Shown: piece after piece, positions 1-6,153 of the stretch
How positions within the stretch are numbered: the first letter of the stretch is position 1
Layout of the letters: every line of letters begins with the position of its first letter
Source: Prevotella sp. UBA3294
Lineage (GTDB): Bacteria; Bacteroidota; Bacteroidia; Bacteroidales; Bacteroidaceae
NCBI GenBank assembly: GCA_002361535.1
Contig: DETG01000044.1
Location: forward strand, 1-6,167
Reading direction: 5' to 3'
Length of the DNA: 6,167 bases
The notes under the pieces: generated by a model
Told to the model about the DNA's origin: nothing
Database searches by the model: none
The model's input: only the letters and a program-made list of their open reading frames with translations
Made by a program: the position numbers and the translations under genes

Positions 1-26
1 TGAAAGTACTTCCGTTCGGAAAAAAA

Positions 27-38
27 CAAATATATTTG
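27..38. promoter_or_regulatory. AT-rich palindrome ending at the queC -33 box
   Basis: CAAATATATTTG is a perfect 12-bp palindrome whose last four bases are the TTTG of the -33 element. The run of seven A just upstream (20-26) could act as an UP-like element. The other promoter in the window also has a perfect AT-rich palindrome touching its -33 box. An operator role is inference only, because short AT palindromes arise easily by chance. Confidence 0.25.
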
Positions 39-66
39 CTTTTTCGCTCACTTATTCGTACCTTTG
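35..66 (+). promoter_or_regulatory. Bacteroidota-type promoter of queC
   Basis: A -33 element TTTG (35-38) lies 20 nt upstream of a -7 element TACCTTTG (59-66), matching the known Bacteroidota primary sigma factor consensus TTTG-N19-21-TAnnTTTG. With the usual geometry transcription would start around 69-72, that is at or within about 3 nt of the queC ATG. Positions 42-66 are identical over 25 nt to 3899-3923 in front of the TonB-dependent receptor. Confidence 0.8.
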
Positions 67-71
67 TCCCC

Positions 72-728
72 ATGAAAGATTCTATTATTATCCTAAGCGG
101 TGGCATGGACAGTACCACGCTACTGTATGACCAAAGGGAGCGTATCGCCTTGGCCATTTCTTTCGACTATGGAAGTAACCACAATGCACAGGAGATTCCT
201 TTCGCCCGATGGCATTGTGAACAGTTGGGGATTGAGCATCTTGTCATCCCTCTTGAGTTTATGGGCCGCTATTTCGAGAGTTCCCTTCTGCAAGGGGCAG
301 ATGCCATCCCAGAAGGTCACTATGCCGAGGAGAACATGAAATCAACGGTTGTACCTTTCCGCAACGGCATCATGTTGGCGGTGGCTGCGGGAATGGCAGA
401 GAGTCGTGGACTGAAATATGTGATGATGGCGAACCATGGAGGAGACCATACCATCTATCCAGACTGTCGCCCGGAGTTCGTAGAGGCGATGAGTGCCGCC
501 ACGAAGGCGGGAACCTTTCCCGGTATCGAGATCTTAGCTCCTTTCACCAACCTCACCAAGACGGATATTGCCCGCAGGGGAAAGGAACTGGGTATCGACT
601 ACGCGAAGACCTGGAGCTGCTATAAGGGTGGTGAGAAACATTGCGGAAAGTGTGGTACCTGTGTGGAGCGGAAAGAGGCTCTGCGTGATGCAGGGATCGA
701 CGACCCTACGGAATATTTAGAGATCTAA
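72..728 (+). CDS. queC: 7-cyano-7-deazaguanine synthase QueC
   Basis: Cytoplasmic, ATP-dependent enzyme that converts 7-carboxy-7-deazaguanine and ammonia to preQ0, the nitrile precursor of queuosine in tRNA. The 218-aa product is of normal family length. Visible signatures are the N-type ATP pyrophosphatase loop SGGMDS (residues 9-14), TVVPFRN (92-98), YPDCRPEF (129-136) and a C-terminal zinc site with Cys183, Cys191, Cys194 and Cys197. All key residues are present, so it should be active. The ATG at 72 is chosen although the frame stays open from a TTG at 36: that TTG lies inside the -33 box, and the protein family begins just before the SGGMDS loop. There is no Shine-Dalgarno sequence, and the predicted transcript starts at or next to the ATG. 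The gene has its own promoter. No other queuosine gene (queD, queE, queF) is visible; they may lie upstream or elsewhere. Confidence 0.97.
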   Translation: MKDSIIILSGGMDSTTLLYDQRERIALAISFDYGSNHNAQEIPFARWHCEQLGIEHLVIPLEFMGRYFESSLLQGADAIPEGHYAEENMKSTVVPFRNGIMLAVAAGMAESRGLKYVMMANHGGDHTIYPDCRPEFVEAMSAATKAGTFPGIEILAPFTNLTKTDIARRGKELGIDYAKTWSCYKGGEKHCGKCGTCVERKEALRDAGIDDPTEYLEI

Positions 729-864
729 TTATACTTTTGGATGTCTTTGGAGACCGCCTTCGCCGAGAACCAACGGTCACTCATTTACAATGCTGTCCGC
801 AGGGGCACTAAAACAACGAAGATATAAACAACCGTATCTTAGATTTTTAACCATTTATATTGTT

Positions 865-1242
865 ATGAACAAAGCAATTAGTACAGAAAAAGCGCCTGCC
901 GCTATCGGACCGTATAGCCAGGCCATTGAAGCAAACGGATTCGTCTATGCATCCGGACAGTTACCCATCGATCCTGCCACAGGAGCATTCCCCGAAGGAG
1001 GTATCAAAGAGCAGACACGACAGTCGCTGCTCAATGCACAGGCTATCTTGCAGCAGGCAGGACTGGATTTGAAGAATGTGGTGAAGACAACAGTGCTGTT
1101 GGCCGACATTGCCGACTTCGGTGCCATGAACGAGGTGTATGCAACGTTCTTCAGTCAGCCTTATCCCGCCCGCTCCGCCTTTGCGGTGAAAGCCTTGCCG
1201 AAGGGAGCCTTGGTGGAAATCGAATGCATCGCAGCCCGTTAA
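865..1242 (+). CDS. ridA: RidA family reactive intermediate deaminase (YjgF/YER057c/UK114)
   Basis: A 125-aa cytoplasmic protein of typical RidA size; the family works as trimers. Known family members hydrolyse the enamine/imine intermediates released by PLP enzymes such as threonine dehydratase, preventing damage to other PLP enzymes. The N-terminal GPYSQA (residues 15-20), the ASGQLP segment (29-34) and the C-terminal PARSAF...ALVEIECIA block are all present. Arg103 and Glu120 match the arginine (105 in Salmonella RidA) and glutamate that define the active RidA subfamily, so a true deaminase is likely. The frame is open from an ATG at 790, but homology begins at MNKAIS, so the ATG at 865 is chosen. 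No Shine-Dalgarno is seen; the 20 nt upstream are AT-rich. The 136-nt gap after queC shows no convincing terminator, and only a weak -7-like TATCTTAG at 835-842 with no matching -33 box, so read-through from queC is possible. The next gene starts 9 nt after the stop. Confidence 0.95.
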   Translation: MNKAISTEKAPAAIGPYSQAIEANGFVYASGQLPIDPATGAFPEGGIKEQTRQSLLNAQAILQQAGLDLKNVVKTTVLLADIADFGAMNEVYATFFSQPYPARSAFAVKALPKGALVEIECIAAR

Positions 1243-1251
1243 TCGAAGACT

Positions 1252-3849
1252 ATGAAGAAACTCCTGCTTTTCATGGGTATGGCTTGTTGTGCCGGTATGA
1301 TCCAAGCACAGCGTTTGCCCTACCAAGATCCGACCTTGACAGCCAAGGAGCGGGCGATTGATTTGTGCTCACGTCTGACATTGGAAGAGAAAGCACAACT
1401 GATGCTTGATGAGAGTCCGGCAATTCCTCGGATGGGCATCAAGAAGTTCTTCTGGTGGAGCGAGGCCCTTCATGGTGCGGCGAACATGGATCATGTGACG
1501 GTGTTCCCAGAGCCTGTGGCCATGGCGGCTTCATTCAATCCCTCTTTGTTATATAAGGTATTCGACATAGCAAGTACGGAGTTCCGGGCTCAGTACAATG
1601 AGCGCATGCAGCGAGGTTCGGGTGTGGATGAGAAATTCCACAGTCTGTCGGTATGGACACCGAATGTAAATATCTTCCGCGATCCGCGATGGGGAAGGGG
1701 ACAGGAAACATACGGTGAGGATCCTTATCTGACATCCGTCATGGGCACAGCGGTCGTTCGTGGCTTGCAAGGACCGGAATCCGCAAAATATCGGAAGCTG
1801 TGGGCTTGTGCCAAGCATTATGCCGTACATAGCGGACCGGAATATACGCGACATAGTGCCAACCTCACGAATGTATCACCAAGAGATATGTGGGAGACCT
1901 ACATGCCTGCCTTTAAAACCTTGGTACAGGATGCTAAGGTACGAGAGGTGATGTGTGCCTACCAACGACTCGATGATGATCCCTGCTGCGGTTCCCAGCG
2001 GTTGCTGCAGACAATCCTTCGCGACGAGTGGGGATTCCAGTATCTGGTGGTGAGCGACTGCGGTGCCGTCTCAGATTTCTATGAATCTCACAAGTCCTCA
2101 TCCGATGCCACTCATGCCTCTGCCAAGGCTACCCTTGCAGGAACCGATGTGGAATGTGGCTATGGCTATGCATACAGGAGTATTCCTGAGGCAGTCAGTC
2201 GTGGCTTCATCACCGAGACGGAGGTGGATAAGCATGTGATCCGTCTGCTGGAAGGTCGTTTTGACTTAGGGGAGATGGATGACCCCTCTTTGGTAGAATG
2301 GTCGAAGATACCCTATTCGGTGATGTCGTGTAAGGAGCATGCGAAGGTATCACTGGACATGGCCCGCCAAAGTATCGTCTTACTACAGAACAAGAACCAG
2401 ATCCTTCCCTTGCAGAAAAACAAGGAGAAGATCGCAGTGATCGGTCCGAATGCCGATAATGCTCCAATGATGTGGGGAAACTACAACGGCATGCCAAATC
2501 ATACGGTGACGATACTCGATGGTATCAAGGGCAAGCAGAAGAAACTCTTCTACCATCCAGGTTGTGACCTTACTTACGATCAGGTGATGGACTGTCTGAT
2601 GGCATCTCAGTGCAGTTTCGAGGGAAAGAAAGGCATGAAAGGCACTTTCTGGAACAATCGGAAGATGGAAGGAAAGCCTGTTACTACTCAGTATTATACT
2701 ACACCTTTGGCAGTGACGACGGCAGGAATGCACAATTTCGCTCCGGGTGTCCAGTTAGAGGACTTCTCTGCCAAATATGAGACCGTCTTCACACCGAAGG
2801 AGTCTGGTGAGTATGTGGTGAACGTGGAAGGCTGTGGCCATTTTGAACTGTATATCAACGGAGAGCAGAAGTTCATGCATCATATCTGGCGAACCACGCC
2901 GAACCGTGTGGCGATACAAGCAGAGATGGGAAAGGCATACCAGATTGAGGTACGCTTCTCGCATATCCACACCTACAATGCGAATCTGAAGATCAATATC
3001 GCCAAGGAACTGCCGATTGACTATCAGCAGATCATTGCCCAACTGAAGGGTATCGAGAAGGTGATCTTTGTGGGTGGAATCTCTCCGGCTCTCGAAGGTG
3101 AGGAGATGCCCGTTCAGATTGAAGGCTTCAAAGGTGGTGACCGAACCAGTATTGAACTGCCGAAAGTGCAGCGTGATTTCCTGAAAGCACTCAAGGAGGC
3201 TGGGAAGAAAGTGATCTTCGTGAACTGTTCGGGCTCAGCAATTGCCCTGACACCCGAGACAGAGAACTGCGAGGCCATCGTACAGGCTTGGTATGCCGGT
3301 CAGGAGGGGGGCACGGCCATCGCCGATGTGCTCTTTGGTGACTGTAACCCTTCGGGAAAGCTTCCCGTAACATTCTACAAGAATGACAGTCAGTTACCCG
3401 ACTATGAGGATTATTCAATGAAAGGACGTACCTATCGTTACTTCAGTGATCCCCTCTATGCCTTTGGCTACGGGTTGAACTATACCACGTTTGCAGTTGG
3501 AGAGGCAGAACTTTCGGCTTGTCCCAAGAGCGATGACGGTCCACTCTATAAGGTAACCGTTCCTGTGAGCAATACAGGAAAGCGCAATGGTACCGAGACG
3601 GTGCAACTTTATATCCGAAACCTTGCCGATGCTGACGGTCCGCTGAAATCGCTCCGTGCCTTCCAACGGGTGGAAGTCAAGGCAGGACAGTCTGCTATCG
3701 CTGAATTCACCCTCACCCCTGCATCGTTCGAGTTCTGGGATGAGCAGACGAATACCATGCGAACGCAGTCGGGTACCTATGAGATTCTCTATGGTAACAG
3801 TTCCCGGGAGGAGGATCTCAAGCGTGTTCAGGTAACGCTCGACCTGTAG
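1252..3849 (+). CDS. Exported glycoside hydrolase family 3 with inserted PA14 domain (putative beta-xylosidase)
   Basis: An 865-aa exo-acting glycosidase. Residues 1-19 form a Sec signal peptide (KK, hydrophobic core, IQA cleavage before Gln20); no lipobox is evident. The GH3 barrel covers roughly 22-340 and contains WWSEALHG (68-75), DPRWGRGQETYGEDP (144-158), the KHY pair (188-190) and VVSDCGA with the predicted nucleophile Asp269. The alpha/beta sandwich domain starts near SIVLLQN (374-380) and IAVIGPNA (394-401). It is interrupted by a PA14 domain at about 455-585 (core FSAKYETVFTPKESGEYVV) and resumes with LEGEE (614-618), where the acid/base Glu is expected. A fibronectin III-like domain ends the protein (about 765-845). 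The WWSEALHG and SDC contexts resemble the beta-xylosidase/alpha-arabinofuranosidase branch of GH3, so xylo-oligosaccharides are the likeliest substrate; a beta-glucosidase is the main alternative. It probably acts in the periplasm. The ATG lies 9 nt after ridA with no Shine-Dalgarno, which suggests co-transcription. No susC/susD pair adjoins it. Confidence 0.93.
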   Translation: MKKLLLFMGMACCAGMIQAQRLPYQDPTLTAKERAIDLCSRLTLEEKAQLMLDESPAIPRMGIKKFFWWSEALHGAANMDHVTVFPEPVAMAASFNPSLLYKVFDIASTEFRAQYNERMQRGSGVDEKFHSLSVWTPNVNIFRDPRWGRGQETYGEDPYLTSVMGTAVVRGLQGPESAKYRKLWACAKHYAVHSGPEYTRHSANLTNVSPRDMWETYMPAFKTLVQDAKVREVMCAYQRLDDDPCCGSQRLLQTILRDEWGFQYLVVSDCGAVSDFYESHKSSSDATHASAKATLAGTDVECGYGYAYRSIPEAVSRGFITETEVDKHVIRLLEGRFDLGEMDDPSLVEWSKIPYSVMSCKEHAKVSLDMARQSIVLLQNKNQILPLQKNKEKIAVIGPNADNAPMMWGNYNGMPNHTVTILDGIKGKQKKLFYHPGCDLTYDQVMDCLMASQCSFEGKKGMKGTFWNNRKMEGKPVTTQYYTTPLAVTTAGMHNFAPGVQLEDFSAKYETVFTPKESGEYVVNVEGCGHFELYINGEQKFMHHIWRTTPNRVAIQAEMGKAYQIEVRFSHIHTYNANLKINIAKELPIDYQQIIAQLKGIEKVIFVGGISPALEGEEMPVQIEGFKGGDRTSIELPKVQRDFLKALKEAGKKVIFVNCSGSAIALTPETENCEAIVQAWYAGQEGGTAIADVLFGDCNPSGKLPVTFYKNDSQLPDYEDYSMKGRTYRYFSDPLYAFGYGLNYTTFAVGEAELSACPKSDDGPLYKVTVPVSNTGKRNGTETVQLYIRNLADADGPLKSLRAFQRVEVKAGQSAIAEFTLTPASFEFWDEQTNTMRTQSGTYEILYGNSSREEDLKRVQVTLDL

Positions 3850-3875
3850 AACCTCTGGTTTCGTTGAAGGTCCTA

Positions 3876-3895
3876 AAAATAAATACATTTATTTT
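3876..3895. promoter_or_regulatory. 20-bp AT-rich palindrome at the receptor promoter, possible operator
   Basis: AAAATAAAT-AC-ATTTATTTT is a perfect inverted repeat (9-bp arms, 2-nt centre) that runs into the TTTG -33 box at 3893-3896. Its placement over the -33 edge would suit a dimeric regulator or a bent UP-like element. It lies between the GH3 stop and the next promoter, has no GC stem, and is therefore a poor intrinsic terminator. The regulatory role is inference. Confidence 0.35.
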
Positions 3896-3923
3896 GTATT
3901 TCGCTCACTTATTCGTACCTTTG
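3893..3923 (+). promoter_or_regulatory. Bacteroidota-type promoter of the TonB-dependent receptor
   Basis: The -33 TTTG (3893-3896) and -7 TACCTTTG (3916-3923) are separated by 19 nt, a good match to the Bacteroidota consensus. Transcription should start near 3926-3929. The block 3899-3923 is a 25-nt exact copy of 42-66 at queC, covering the 17-nt spacer stretch TTTCGCTCACTTATTCG as well as the -7 box. This promoter separates the receptor from the GH3 gene upstream. Confidence 0.8.
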
Positions 3924-3931
3924 CAACTCAT

Positions 3932-3953
3932 GTCGCAAAGGTGCGACTTTTTT
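3932..3953 (+). terminator. Terminator-shaped hairpin at the 5' end of the receptor mRNA
   Basis: GTCGC (3932-3936), a 6-nt loop AAAGGT and GCGAC (3943-3947) are followed immediately by six T (3948-3953). The shape is that of a short intrinsic terminator. It could stop read-through from the GH3 gene. It also lies only a few nt downstream of the predicted receptor start site, so it would form the extreme 5' end of that mRNA as an attenuator or a stabilising cap. A 5-bp stem is short, so terminator strength is uncertain. Confidence 0.45.
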
Positions 3954-3965
3954 ATTAATTATTTT

Positions 3966-6044
3966 ATGAAGTACAAATCATTTTTCAACAAGCGCGAACC
4001 GCTGAAGTTCAAACACTTCAGTAACAAAGGTTACGCTCTCTATGCTTGTCTGGGAAGGGAGGTACTTGTCGGTGTGCTGAGCGTGGCAACGCTCACCTAT
4101 GCGAAAGCAGATGGTATCAGCACGGATACCGACAAGGTAGATTCCACCACATGGAAGACAAACAGAGAGGTGGTGCTCGATGGCGTAGAGGTCACGGGCT
4201 CGCGCGCTCCGCTTACCCTTGGGCAAGCGGCGAGAATGGTCACTGTACTGGATCGCGAGCAGATTGCGCAGGCGCCAGTACAAAGTATGAACGATTTGCT
4301 GAAATACGCTGCAGGCGTGGATGTCAGACAACGTATGCCACTTGGTGCACAGACGGACATCAGCGTGAGAGGCGGCACATCAGAGCAAATCACGATCCTG
4401 CTCAACGGCATTAATATTTGTGACCCCCAGACGGGACATAATGCCTTTGATCTACCTGTTGACATCAGTGACATTGAACGCATCGAAGTGCTGGAAGGAC
4501 CGGCAGGCCGTGTCTATGGTACCTCTTCGTTGGTGGGTGCTATCAATGTCGTGACGAAGAAATCTTCTGCAACAGAGGGTGAACTCCATGTAGAGGGAGG
4601 GTCTTTCGGCTATCTTGCCGCGGGAGGACGGGTGTCATTGAATGCTCCCTCATCGCTCACCTCGTCCCTCAGTGCGAACTATACCCGCAGTGATGGCTAC
4701 AGTAGGTCACAGGGTGGAAACCTCAATTCCGACTTTGAAGGAGGGAAGGTGTTCTATCAGGGACAGTATGACACACATCAGGTTCGTATCTGCTGGCATG
4801 CCGGCATTCGCTCGAAAGGGTGGGGCAGCAGTACATCTTATGCCACACCGAAATGGAAAGCTGATAACCAATATGAACATACGGATAAGATTTTCACCGC
4901 TCTGCAGGCAGAGACGAAGTCGGGAGATTTTCATTTCCTTCCGTCGCTGTATTGGAATCAGAACCGTGACCGTTATGAGGGATACCGCGGACAGCCTGAC
5001 GTGATGAAGTATAATTATAATAGGTGTAATGTCTATGGGTTGAATCTGAACAGCTACTTTGACTGGGTGGCCGGACGGACAGCCTTTGGGGCAGAGTTCC
5101 GCAATGAAGATCTGGTGAGCGGAAACTTAGGAGAACCGTTACACGACCCTGTGCATATCAGTGGTACCGACCGTGACTATACCCTCGGACTGAACCGCAG
5201 TAATCTGAGTCTGCACTTGGAACACAACATCTTGTTGCGACAGTTCACCCTCTCAGCAGGTTTCATCGCAGTGAAAAACACATGGAACGAGATGCCGTTC
5301 AGAATCTATCCAGGAGTCGATCTGAGCTATCGGATAGGTGATCACTGGAAAGTCTATGCCTCATACAACTCTTCCCTGCGTATGCCTTCGTTTACCGAAC
5401 TGTATTACAGTGTAGGAGGACATAAGGCAGACAAATACCTGAAACCGGAAGAACTCCGTGCGGTGGAGGGAGGTGTGAAGTACCTCTCGCCCGCCCTGAC
5501 GGCAACGGCCAGCGTGTTCCATCATCATAGCAGAAACATGATTGACTGGATCCTCGACACCTCCGATCCTGATCCGATATGGCAGAGCGTGAACCACACC
5601 AAGGTAAACACGGTAGGCTTCGAGACATCCTGGACCTTCGATTTCCAAAGATTGTGGAACACCCAGCAAGTGCTGCGCTCGTTCCATGTGGCATACACCT
5701 ATCTTAATGAGGATAAGAAAGAAGAGGAGCACCTGCAGTCGCAATATTCCATCGAATATTTACGTCATAAGCTCGTGGCTTCGCTCCAGCTCCATCTGTT
5801 CTCCCACCTCGACCTTGGTGTGAACTATCGTTTCCAGGATCGCGTCGGTAGCTATATGGACCTGGAGGGTGCATTGAACGACTATCAGCCTTATGGCATC
5901 TTCGATGCGCGCTTGTCATGGAACACCCCACGGTATTCTTTCTATCTGACGGGTAATAACCTGTTTGACAAGCAATATGTGGATTACGGACTGGTTCAGC
6001 AACCCGGATTCTGGGTTACTGCAGGACTGAAACTATGCTTTTAG
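3966..6044 (+). CDS. TonB-dependent outer membrane receptor, BtuB-like size, ligand unknown
   Basis: A 692-aa outer membrane gated channel powered by TonB-ExbBD. A long signal sequence ends in VLSVATLTYAKA, with predicted cleavage after Ala48. A TonB-box-like stretch REVVLDGVEVTGSRA (67-81) leads into the plug domain (about 68-198), seen in SVRGGTSEQITILLNGI (133-149) and RIEVLEGPAGRVYG (172-185). The barrel fills the rest, with LRMPSFTELYY (471-481) and a final strand starting at NLFDKQYVDYG (665-675) and ending in Phe692. It has no carboxypeptidase-regulatory N-terminal domain and no SusD partner, so it is not a SusC-type glycan importer; a small ligand such as a corrinoid, siderophore or other chelate is more likely. 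The ATG at 3966 is chosen because the MK start fits the signal peptide, but an in-frame ATG at 3930 lies just after the promoter and would add 12 residues. The inferred leader (about 40 nt) is too short for a cobalamin riboswitch. Confidence 0.92.
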   Translation: MKYKSFFNKREPLKFKHFSNKGYALYACLGREVLVGVLSVATLTYAKADGISTDTDKVDSTTWKTNREVVLDGVEVTGSRAPLTLGQAARMVTVLDREQIAQAPVQSMNDLLKYAAGVDVRQRMPLGAQTDISVRGGTSEQITILLNGINICDPQTGHNAFDLPVDISDIERIEVLEGPAGRVYGTSSLVGAINVVTKKSSATEGELHVEGGSFGYLAAGGRVSLNAPSSLTSSLSANYTRSDGYSRSQGGNLNSDFEGGKVFYQGQYDTHQVRICWHAGIRSKGWGSSTSYATPKWKADNQYEHTDKIFTALQAETKSGDFHFLPSLYWNQNRDRYEGYRGQPDVMKYNYNRCNVYGLNLNSYFDWVAGRTAFGAEFRNEDLVSGNLGEPLHDPVHISGTDRDYTLGLNRSNLSLHLEHNILLRQFTLSAGFIAVKNTWNEMPFRIYPGVDLSYRIGDHWKVYASYNSSLRMPSFTELYYSVGGHKADKYLKPEELRAVEGGVKYLSPALTATASVFHHHSRNMIDWILDTSDPDPIWQSVNHTKVNTVGFETSWTFDFQRLWNTQQVLRSFHVAYTYLNEDKKEEEHLQSQYSIEYLRHKLVASLQLHLFSHLDLGVNYRFQDRVGSYMDLEGALNDYQPYGIFDARLSWNTPRYSFYLTGNNLFDKQYVDYGLVQQPGFWVTAGLKLCF

Positions 6045-6074
6045 GTGAGAACTGAGAGGTGAGAACTGAGAGGT
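6043..6074 (+). repeat. Tandem 14-nt direct repeat directly after the receptor stop
   Basis: AGGTGAGAACTGAG occurs at 6043-6056 and again, identically, at 6057-6070, followed by a partial AGGT. The first copy begins with the last two bases of the receptor stop codon TAG. The unit itself is two related heptamers, GTGAGAA and CTGAGAG. This tract forms most of the left arm of the inverted repeat that follows. Confidence 0.9.
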
Positions 6075-6153
6075 ATGATTACCTTCAAGATTTGGCTCTT
6101 TTGCCTGTTCCTGGGTGTAATCATACCTCTCAGTTCTCACCTCTCAGTTCTCA
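6046..6153. repeat. 37-bp perfect inverted repeat with 34-nt spacer
   Basis: The left arm (6046-6082) and right arm (6117-6153) are exact reverse complements. The inner ten bases are GTATGATTAC and GTAATCATAC; the outer part is built from the 14-nt tandem repeats. The 34-nt spacer (6083-6116) shows no promoter match. Transcribed, it would form a very stable long hairpin just after the receptor stop. There is no T-run after the right arm within the window, so it is not a classical intrinsic terminator, although it could still shield or end the mRNA. Confidence 0.9.

Noticed and set aside
8..26. TTCC/GGAA hairpin (tetraloop GTTC) before the queC promoter as a terminator
   Set aside because: It is followed by A rather than T on the + strand, and on the - strand the T-run precedes the stem, so it fits an intrinsic terminator in neither direction.
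36..71. Upstream in-frame extension of queC from TTG at 36
   Set aside because: The extension is encoded by the promoter itself (-33 to -7 boxes), and the QueC family starts at the ATG at 72 just before the SGGMDS loop.
790..864. N-terminal extension of ridA from ATG at 790
   Set aside because: RidA proteins begin near MNKAIS; the extra 25 residues match nothing in the family and lie in AT-rich intergenic sequence.
729..864. Possible promoter or terminator between queC and ridA (TACTTTTG at 732-739, TATCTTAG at 835-842, GACCG/CGGTC at 752-756 and 774-778)
   Set aside because: Neither -7-like box has a TTTG at the right distance, and the 5-bp stem has a 17-nt loop and no T-run. I see nothing firm in this gap.
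3864..3929. Receptor start at TTG 3864
   Set aside because: This frame runs through the palindrome and the promoter upstream of the transcription start, so it cannot be translated from the receptor promoter.
4046..5931. Other long open frames inside the receptor and GH3 genes on both strands
   Set aside because: They are shadows of the real frames: low-complexity or Cys/Arg/Ser-rich translations without family motifs, fully inside well-supported genes.
6041..6124. Minus-strand frame from ATG at 6124 across the inverted repeat
   Set aside because: It exists because the two arms are identical; it encodes 27 residues with no recognisable character and ends at a TAA beside the receptor stop.
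6046..6153. Phase-variable invertible promoter
   Set aside because: The spacer is only 34 nt, holds no TAnnTTTG box, and no recombinase gene is visible; known Bacteroidota invertible promoters are larger.
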